From positions 1-56,339 of the forward strand of contig CAYWJT010000011.1 in NCBI GenBank assembly GCA_964458655.1: a DNA stretch of 56,339 bases. The letters run 5' to 3'. The notes beneath the pieces were generated by a model. The model was not told where the DNA came from, ran no database searches, and saw nothing but the letters and a program-made list of their open reading frames with translations. The position numbers and the translations under genes were made by a program. Positions 50,438 through 56,339 of the stretch are shown piece after piece (the first letter of the stretch is position 1; every line of letters begins with the position of its first letter). Source of the stretch: CAYWJT01 sp964458655. Its GTDB lineage: Bacteria > Acidobacteriota > Aminicenantia > Aminicenantales > Saccharicenantaceae.

Positions 50438-52275
50438 ATGTTCAAAGAGCATCCCAAGGGACTGTTCGTAGCCTTCTTCGCCAACATGGGCGAACGCTTC
50501 GGCTTCTACACCATGATAAGCCTGTTCGTCCTGTTCATGCAGGCCAAATACGGCATGTCGCCGGCGGCGGCCGGCTTCATGTATTCGACCTTCATGGTCG
50601 GCGTCTACATCTTCCCGCTTCTCGGCGGTTTCTTGGCCGACCGCTACCTCGGCTACGGCCGGACCATCACCATCGGCATGGTCGTGATGCTCGTCGGCTA
50701 CGCCATGCTGGCCCTGCCCACGAGGATGGAGACCGGCTTCGGGCTGGTCGTCTCCGCCCTGGCCGTCATCGCCCTGGGCACAGGGCTCTTCAAGGGCAAC
50801 CTGCAGGCCCTGGTCGGGAACCTTTACGACGACCCCAAGTATTCCGCCCTGCGGGACCGGGCCTTCAACATCTTCTACATGGGCATCAACATCGGGGCCA
50901 TGTTCGCGCCCTCGGCCTCGGAGGCCGTTTCCAACTGGATATTGGGCAAGGCCGGCTACTTTTACGACGCCCGCATCCCGGCCATGGCCAACGAGTTCCT
51001 CAAGAGCAAGCTGGCCGACGTCGAAACCTACCTGGCCGTTGCCAGGGCCCAGGACGCGTCCGTCACGCTCGACACCCTGCGCGCCTTCTCCGAGAACTAC
51101 ATCAACGCCCTGAGCAAGTCCTACCATTTCGGCTTCGGCGTCGCCTGCGTCAGCCTGGTGGCCTCGATGATCATCTTCAGGGCCCTGCGCCGGCATTACC
51201 GGACCGCCGACATGACCGAGCGCCAGAAAGCCAAGTCGGAGGCCCACAGGGACAAGGTCATCGAGCTTACGCCCCAGCAGGCCCGGGAAAGGCTGACGGC
51301 CCTCGGCCTGGTCTTCTTCATCGTCATCTTTTTCTGGATGGCCTTCCACCAAAGCGCCGTGACCATGACCTACTTCGCCCGCGATTACACGGTGCCCTGG
51401 GTCGGCAAGCTCACCAACCTCTGGTTCGACCTGGGCGGACTGCTGCCGATATTCCTGGCCGTCGTCGGGCTCTATTTCGCGGTCCGCAGGGCTTCGGGCA
51501 GTCTGACCAGGCTGCTGGGAGCGGCTTCTTTCATCGGCTTCGGCGTCCTGGCCTACCTCCGCTACCAAAGCTACAGCGACGTCAACCCGTTCATGCCCCA
51601 GCGTTTCCAGCATTTCAACCCCTTCTTCATCGTCGCGCTGACGCCCGTCTTCGTGGGTGTGATAAGCTGGCTAAACAGCAAGGGCCGGGAGCCTTCGGCG
51701 CCGCGCAAGATAGGCATCGGCATGCTCCTCGCGGCCGCGGCCTACGCCGTGCTCATAGCGGCTTCGGTCGGACTCCCCAGCCCGAAATCCTTGGGCGGGC
51801 TGGTCGCCCCGGCCGAGGCCCAGGTCTCGGTCTACTGGCTCATCTCGACCTACTTCCTGGTGACCATCGCGGAGCTTTTCCTCAGCCCGATCGGCATCTC
51901 GTTCGTTTCGCGGGTGGCGCCGCCGAAGTATAAGGGGCTCATGCAGGGCGGCTGGTTCGCGGCCACCGCTGTGGGCAACTACCTGGTCGGGGTGGTGGCC
52001 TGGTTCTGGATGCGGGTGCCACTCTGGGCCCTCTGGACGATACTCGTCGCGGCCTGCCTGCTTTCGGCCGCCTTCATGTTCTCCATCATGAAGCGGCTGG
52101 AGCGNNNNNNNNNNNNNNNNNNNNNNNNNNNNNNNNNNNNNNNNNNNNNNNNNNNNNNNNNNNNNNNNNNNNNNNNNNNNNNNNNNNNNNNNNNNNNNNN
52201 NNNNCGGCCTGCCTGCTTTCGGCCGCCTTCATGTTCTCCATCATGAAGCGGCTGGAGCGTGTCGCCCGGGCGTAA
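50438..52275 (+). CDS. POT-family (proton-dependent) peptide transporter
   Basis: A proton-coupled di/tripeptide importer with 12-14 helices. Family signatures are NMGERFGFYTM (ExxERF), GGFLADRYLGYGRTI and FNIFYMGINIGAMFAPSASE (FYxxINxG). The frame runs into an N gap near its end. Removing the gap and one copy of a 55-base duplicate (155 bases) joins LERVARA and a stop at 52273-52275 in frame, giving a complete protein of about 560 residues. GGAGGG precedes ATG 50438. It probably feeds peptides to cytoplasmic peptidases. Confidence 0.88.
52050..52259. other. Assembly gap with 55-base duplicated flank (100 N)
   Basis: The 55 bases at 52050-52104 are repeated exactly at 52205-52259, on either side of 100 N. 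Collapsing to one copy restores the reading frame of the peptide transporter to its natural stop, which strongly suggests an unresolved overlap between contigs rather than missing DNA. Confidence 0.88.
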
Positions 52276-52336
52276 GCGGCCCGGGCGCGCGTTGACATCG
52301 CGCGGCGGCTAATTTATTTTTGTAAAGGAGGGCGAA

Positions 52337-53116
52337 ATGAGCGTCAGGACACTGGGTTTCGTCGGTGGAGGCAGGATAACCTTCGCCATTCTGACGGGCC
52401 TTAACAAGAAGCGAATGAACTTCGACTCGGTGCTGGTCAGCGACCCGGATGGGGCGGCCCTGGCGAGATTGGAGAAGGCCGGACTGGCCGCGGTCTCCGC
52501 GCCTCTGGAAAGCGTCCTCCGGGCCGACGCCGTTTTTCTGGCCGTCCACCCGCCAGTGTTGAAAACTCTTCTGCCGGAGATAGCCCGGAGTGCGGCGAGG
52601 GGAGCCCTGATCGTGTCGTTGGCGCCCAAGCTGGGACTGCGGGGCCTGGCCGCGGCGCTCGAGGGCCGCAGCCAACTGGCCCGGGTGAACCCCTCGGCGC
52701 TCTGCTTCATGAACAGGGGCGTCAACGCCGTCAGTTTCGGCCCCGGGCTGACCGCCGAGAACAGGGATTTCCTTCTGGACCTTTTCAGCCGCCTGTCGCG
52801 AGCGGTCGTCGTCGATGACGAGCTAATCGAAGCCTACGCCGTCATAAACGCCATGGGGCCGACCTATTTCTGGTTCCAGTACCGGGTGCTGCGCGATTTG
52901 GGCCTGAGGTTCGGGCTGGATAAGTCCGCGGCCGAGGCAGCCATAGCCGACGTGGTTTGCGGAGCGGCCGAAGCCCTCTTTTTCTCAGGCCTCGACGAGC
53001 CAGGGGTGCTCGACCTGATACCCGTTCATCCCCTGAAACAGGACGAGGAACAGTGGAAAAGAACCATCGAGGAAAGACTCGCGGATGTTTTCGAAAAGAT
53101 ACGGGTCGCGTCATGA
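52337..53116 (+). CDS. Pyrroline-5-carboxylate reductase-family protein
   Basis: A 259-residue NAD(P)-dependent reductase. The Rossmann start is LGFVGGGRITFAILTGL, then VFLAVHPPVLKTLL and LARVNPSALCFMNRGVNAVSFG. The C-terminal helical dimer domain has the substrate region NAMGPTYFWFQYRVL in place of the usual SGSGPAYF, so it is a divergent P5CR and may not make proline. GGAGGGCG precedes the ATG. It lies 61 bases before the redox pair. Confidence 0.8.
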   Translation: MSVRTLGFVGGGRITFAILTGLNKKRMNFDSVLVSDPDGAALARLEKAGLAAVSAPLESVLRADAVFLAVHPPVLKTLLPEIARSAARGALIVSLAPKLGLRGLAAALEGRSQLARVNPSALCFMNRGVNAVSFGPGLTAENRDFLLDLFSRLSRAVVVDDELIEAYAVINAMGPTYFWFQYRVLRDLGLRFGLDKSAAEAAIADVVCGAAEALFFSGLDEPGVLDLIPVHPLKQDEEQWKRTIEERLADVFEKIRVAS

Positions 53117-53176
53117 GCGCCCGGCGCCGTCGGGTCGGGCCCGGGGCGCCGGGCTTGATGAAAGCGAGGAGTTGAT

Positions 53177-53596
53177 ATGAGCAAGTCCGGTGTCGCGCTC
53201 TGTTTGCTGGCTCTGACGTTTTCCGCCTGCCAAAAGGAACCCGCGGCCGCGGTCCCTGCGGGGTCCGCCGGGACAACGCGTTCGTCCGGCGAGGCCGTCG
53301 CCGGGCAGGAGAATTACAAGGTCACCTTCATCGAGCTCGGTTCGGTCAGGTGCATCCCCTGCCGTATGATGCAGTCCATCATGAGGCAGGTGGAGGAGAA
53401 GTTAAGGGGCCAGGTCAGGGTCGTGTTTTACGACGTCTGGACCGAGAAAGACGCGCCCATGGCCGAGCGCTACAGGATAAAGGTCATTCCCACCCAGGTG
53501 TTCCTCGACGCCTCAGGCCGGGAATACTACCGCCACGAGGGCTATTTCCCTTACGAGGAGCTCCTGAAAGTGCTGAAGATGAAGGGCGTCGAATAG
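53177..53596 (+). CDS. Thioredoxin-fold lipoprotein
   Basis: A 139-residue exported thioredoxin-like protein, probably lipidated at Cys18 (TFSAC). Active site C-I-P-C (Cys59-Cys62) in VRCIPCRMMQS, and the cis-Pro loop IKVIPTQVFLDASGREYYRHEGYF is as in thioredoxins. It reduces or exchanges disulfides on the periplasmic side. Its stop overlaps the GTG of the CcdA-like gene by one base (TAGTG), so the two are translationally coupled and act as donor and acceptor. Confidence 0.9.
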   Translation: MSKSGVALCLLALTFSACQKEPAAAVPAGSAGTTRSSGEAVAGQENYKVTFIELGSVRCIPCRMMQSIMRQVEEKLRGQVRVVFYDVWTEKDAPMAERYRIKVIPTQVFLDASGREYYRHEGYFPYEELLKVLKMKGVE

Positions 53597-54303
53597 TGCT
53601 AGAGGGCGTCTTCGTCTTTTTTTCGAAGCTTTTTTACGGCGGGAGCGGCCTGGCCCTGGCCGGCGCCTTCGTCTGGGGCATCCTGAGCGTCCTGCTCAGC
53701 CCCTGCCACCTGGCCAGCCTGCCTTTGATCATGGCGTACGTGACGAACGAGAAGGAGGTCACCTACCGCCGGGCTTTTCTGGTCTCGCTCCTATTCAGCC
53801 TGGGCATCCTGTTTTCCATCACCTTAATCGGCGTCCTGACCGGACTGGCCGGCCGCATGCTCGGCGATATCGGCGTCGCCGGCGTGATCCTTGTGGCCGG
53901 GGTCTTCCTGGTCATCGGGCTGAATTTCCTCGGTGTGTTCGAGCTGCGCCTCCCGTCGTTCCAGCGCCTTTCGGCCGTCAGAGCTTCCGGGAAGGGGACG
54001 GCCTTCGTGTTGGGCTTTTTCCTGGGGCTGGGCCTTGGGCCGTGCACCTTCGCTTTCCTGGCGCCCGTCCTGAGCCTGGTTTTCAGCTCGGCGGCCGGCG
54101 ATTTCCTGTTCGCCTGCCTGCTCGTCATCCTTTTCGCTGCGGGGCACAGCCTGGTCTTCGTTTTTTTCGGCGGTTTCGCGGCCAGGCTCGATGCTGTATT
54201 GCGCTGGAATGAGGGCCGGAAAGCTGTTATCATGAAAAAGGCCCTGGGCGTGATCATGATCTTCGTGGCGCTTTACCTTGTCGTATCCAACGTCAGGCGG
54301 TAG
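53596..54303 (+). CDS. CcdA/DsbD-like thiol-transfer membrane protein
   Basis: A 235-residue inner-membrane protein of the CcdA/DsbD-gamma family with about six helices. The two redox cysteines are Cys37 in LLSPCHLAS (helix 1) and Cys150 in GLGPCTFAF (helix 4), at the expected symmetric places. It carries electrons from cytoplasmic thioredoxin to the periplasmic lipoprotein encoded just before it. GTG 53596 overlaps the preceding stop by one base. No cytochrome c maturation genes are near, so the final target is unknown. Confidence 0.9.
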   Translation: MLEGVFVFFSKLFYGGSGLALAGAFVWGILSVLLSPCHLASLPLIMAYVTNEKEVTYRRAFLVSLLFSLGILFSITLIGVLTGLAGRMLGDIGVAGVILVAGVFLVIGLNFLGVFELRLPSFQRLSAVRASGKGTAFVLGFFLGLGLGPCTFAFLAPVLSLVFSSAAGDFLFACLLVILFAAGHSLVFVFFGGFAARLDAVLRWNEGRKAVIMKKALGVIMIFVALYLVVSNVRR

Positions 54304-54333
54304 TCCGGACGCGCGGCCGCGCTTGGAAAAACA

Positions 54334-54354
54334 GGGTCAGATTGCTCATTCACC
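54334..54354 (+). repeat. Degenerate copy of the 21-base repeat
   Basis: GGGTCAGATTGCTCATTCACC differs from GGGACAGTTTACTCATTCACC at three places. A shortened inverse (AGTAAACTGCCC) lies at 54501-54512, so this may be an older, decayed inverted pair in the 235-base gap before the porin gene. Confidence 0.5.
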
Positions 54355-54538
54355 TATTTTTATTGTTTTGTCATTTTCCACGGTTCGTCCATAGTTGTAT
54401 TTTCGACCGTTTTTCAGCAGCTTGCGGACGAGTCAGTCGTGCGGATCGAACGCTTTGATGGCGCCCGGGACGGGAAATTGATATACTGCCCTCTTTCTAT
54501 AGTAAACTGCCCGTGTTTTAATCAAGGCAGGTCGCGAT

Positions 54539-55900
54539 ATGTCCGAAGAACAGGCCGATATGGAAGAAAACAACCGGGTACTTTCTAACCGCCGGGTTGC
54601 CGGCATCCTGAAGCGCGCGGTGGCCGTTGCTGTCGTGGCGGCGGCGTTCGGGGCGGGCCTCATCCGCGCCGAGGAGAAGCAGGCTAAGAAGGAGCCGCGG
54701 CTGAGCCTAATCTTCGTCGAGAGGTTCCGCTTCGAAGCCTGGGACAACGCCGTCAGTCTCGACGACTCCGCGAACGACGCCATGGCCTATACGCGCACCC
54801 GGACGACCCTGGGACTGCGCTGGCTCGCGGCCGGGAACGTCGAGGTCCTGGGCAAGGTGACCAACGAGTTCCGCGTTTACCTCGCGCCCCAGGACAGGCC
54901 TTTCAACTGGCACGAGGTCTTTTTCGACAACCTCTACGTGAAATGGGATATCCCGGGCCGCCTGCCCGTGACAGTCACCGCCGGACGGCAGGACATCAGG
55001 CTGGGCGAAGGCTTCATCATCGCCGACGGCACGCCCGGCGACGGCTCGCGCTCCTACTATTTCAACGCCCTGCGCGTGGATGCGAGCCTCCACAAGGGCA
55101 ACAAGCTCATATTCCTGGCTCACGCCCAGGAAACCCGCGACAAATACCTGCCGGTGGTCCACGACCGGACACAGTCCCTGGCCGAGCAGCCCGAAAGGGT
55201 CCTGGGGCTCTACTACGAAGGGGCGCTGGGTCGGACCCGGCTCGACGCCTACGCCATGCGCAAGACGACTGAAGCGACTGAGACCTGGCCGGTCGCGGGA
55301 CGGATTGACACGATGGGCGCGCGCGGCCGGCTTCCGGTCATGAAGAAGCTGTCATTGACGGGCGAGGTCGCTTACCAGACCGGCACCTACGGCGAGGCCG
55401 GCAGGTCGGCCTTCGGCGGCCTGTTCCACCTGGATTATGAATTCGACAAAGCCGTGCCGCTGGTCAAGACGCTGACCTTCGGCGGCCTTTTCCTGAGCGG
55501 AGACAAGCCAGGGACGGTCCGTATGGAAGGCTGGGACCCCATTTTCAGCCGCTGGCCGAAATGGAGCGAGGGATACATATACACCTTCACCAGGGAGAGC
55601 CGGCCGGCCTACTGGAGCAACTTGAGCTCTCTCTACGGGACTGTCGGGCTCGACCTCGGCAGCCGGGCGGACGCCGCGCTGACGGCCCATTTCCTGGGGG
55701 CGGACGAAGCCCGGCCGGACGGTTTCCCCGGAGGCGCCGGCCTCAACCGCGGCGTGCTCCTGGCCGGCCGCCTCAATTTCACGGTCAGCGAGCGTCTCAG
55801 CGGGCATTTCATCTGGGAGCATTTCGACCCCGGGAACTTCTACCGGCCCGGCGCTTCGTCCTACAACTGGCTCCGCTTCGAGCTCATCTTCCGCTATTGA
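54539..55900 (+). CDS. Outer-membrane protein, alginate-export (AlgE-like) porin family
   Basis: A 453-residue beta-barrel. The N-terminal signal (VAVAVVAAAFGAGLIRAEE) comes after an unusually long, polar stretch, so a later start at ATG 54560 is possible. Strands such as FRFEAWDNAVSL, YTRTRTTLGLRWLA and the conserved GRQDIRLGEGFIIADGTPGDG match the alginate_export domain. The last residues LRFELIFRY end in an aromatic residue. It may export or import polysaccharide or other solutes; AlgE function itself is not implied. AAGGCAGG precedes ATG 54539. Confidence 0.8.
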   Translation: MSEEQADMEENNRVLSNRRVAGILKRAVAVAVVAAAFGAGLIRAEEKQAKKEPRLSLIFVERFRFEAWDNAVSLDDSANDAMAYTRTRTTLGLRWLAAGNVEVLGKVTNEFRVYLAPQDRPFNWHEVFFDNLYVKWDIPGRLPVTVTAGRQDIRLGEGFIIADGTPGDGSRSYYFNALRVDASLHKGNKLIFLAHAQETRDKYLPVVHDRTQSLAEQPERVLGLYYEGALGRTRLDAYAMRKTTEATETWPVAGRIDTMGARGRLPVMKKLSLTGEVAYQTGTYGEAGRSAFGGLFHLDYEFDKAVPLVKTLTFGGLFLSGDKPGTVRMEGWDPIFSRWPKWSEGYIYTFTRESRPAYWSNLSSLYGTVGLDLGSRADAALTAHFLGADEARPDGFPGGAGLNRGVLLAGRLNFTVSERLSGHFIWEHFDPGNFYRPGASSYNWLRFELIFRY

Positions 55901-55909
55901 TTAAAATAG

Positions 55910-56289
55910 GGGACAGTTTACTCATTCACCTATTTTTCAGCATGTTCCGGAACGCACTATTCACTCTGGCTTTAGGATGCCCACCTCTTAGCCTTAGCGT
56001 TATCAAGATCGTGTATCAAAGTCAATGAGACTATCCAAGCTGCGGGAGCTGTCTATATTTCCGGGGCTGGATTAGCACAATGTCTAATGCCACGAAGATC
56101 TCATCCCCACAGAACGTCTAGGTCTTAGCCCGGGAAAGTGCAGGGGTGCAGGGGTGCCGGGGTGCAGGTGTGCAGGGGCGGGATTGAAAGTAGTGTAGAG
56201 TACAGGAGCGGCGTTCCCTCGTGAAGGAGCGAGTCGCTTATCGAATTTAACCTGAACGGAAAAAATTAGGTGAATAAGTAAACTGTCCC
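55910..56289. mobile_element. Candidate non-autonomous element bounded by the 21-base inverted repeat
   Basis: GGGACAGTTTACTCATTCACC at 55910-55930 (identical to 48876) and its reverse complement, with one mismatch, at 56269-56289 bound 380 bases. The interior (55931-56268) is less GC-rich than the chromosome and has no convincing protein. It includes an 8-base tandem array. The size and the inverted ends suggest a MITE or REP-bounded insert. No direct target duplication was found by eye. This fills most of the 439-base end gap 55901-56339. Confidence 0.5.
56138..56177 (+). repeat. Five-unit 8-base tandem repeat (GTGCAGGG)
   Basis: Units GTGCAGGG, GTGCAGGG, GTGCCGGG, GTGCAGGT and GTGCAGGG follow each other without gaps, so three are identical and two differ by one base. 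It lies inside the candidate element at 55910-56289. Confidence 0.85.
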
Positions 56290-56339
56290 CTTATTACTTG
56301 ACAGGAAACAGATATGTGATATATTAGCACTAGGGTTAT

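Noticed and set aside
50438..52246. Peptide transporter as a pseudogene or fusion with extra C-terminal residues
   Set aside because: The apparent tail comes from reading through the N gap and out of frame into the duplicate; collapsing the duplicate restores a normal end.
56138..56177. 8-base tandem array as a CRISPR
   Set aside because: Units follow without spacers and there are no cas genes. No CRISPR array was seen anywhere in the window.

Overview
The window is GC-rich bacterial chromosome: almost every third codon position is G or C, and long antisense open frames shadow nearly every gene. The gene set points to a Gram-negative, largely anaerobic bacterium close to Acidobacteriota / Candidatus Aminicenantes. 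The reasons are two GWxTD-domain proteins, outer-membrane porins ending in an aromatic residue, many signal-peptide proteins of unknown function, an S9 peptidase, a ferredoxin-fused EtfA and Tat-exported cofactor enzymes. No rRNA, tRNA or other marker gene is visible, so this placement is inference. Two runs of 100 N (48766-48865 and 52105-52204) show that this is a scaffold. Both are flanked by exact duplicated sequence and look like unresolved contig overlaps rather than missing DNA.

Layout. 200-7502: housekeeping and envelope genes (Yip1 membrane protein, class II photolyase, two uncharacterised membrane proteins behind threonine synthase, DUF362 protein, beta-lactamase-fold hydrolase, ArsC). 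7648-12219: a large secreted S9 peptidase, PhzF-like isomerase and a methyltransferase. 12318-18698: a phosphate-starvation operon, with a three-unit Pho-box-like array, an outer-membrane porin, pstS, pstC, pstA, pstB, phoU and a PhoB-type regulator; no PhoR kinase is present. 18724-25399: GWxTD lipoprotein, etfB with ferredoxin-fused etfA, and secreted proteins of unknown function. 25384-30111: more exported or unknown proteins and a flavodoxin-fold reductase. 30186-33652: a self-contained module of radical SAM protein, ArsR regulator, DUF318/ArsP-type permease and a CxxC redoxin, preceded by a perfect 9-6-9 dyad over the -10 element. 33754-47156: MurJ, an MFS transporter, a probably exported enolase-superfamily epimerase, a Gfo/Idh oxidoreductase, a UroD-like protein, an acyl-ACP thioesterase, a large GWxTD-TPR protein, a Ser/Thr kinase and GalM. 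47157-49007: a possible structured RNA, a two-gene regulator/membrane-protein module with a 13-7-13 AT-rich operator, and a short inverted-repeat element. 49008-56339: Tat-exported class V aminotransferase, POT peptide transporter, P5C-reductase-like protein, thioredoxin lipoprotein with CcdA-like partner, an alginate-export-type porin and a second, longer inverted-repeat element.

How the genes work together. The phosphate set forms a complete uptake route: porin in the outer membrane, PstS in the periplasm, PstCAB in the inner membrane, PhoU and a PhoB-like regulator for control. The CcdA-like protein and the thioredoxin lipoprotein form a thiol-transfer pair. The ArsR module looks like a regulated export or detoxification unit with an unusual radical SAM enzyme as its first gene. 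A 21-base repeat (GGGACAGTTTACTCATTCACC) occurs in inverted pairs at two places, with degenerate relatives elsewhere; it resembles REP-type or non-autonomous mobile elements, and no transposase is present in the window.
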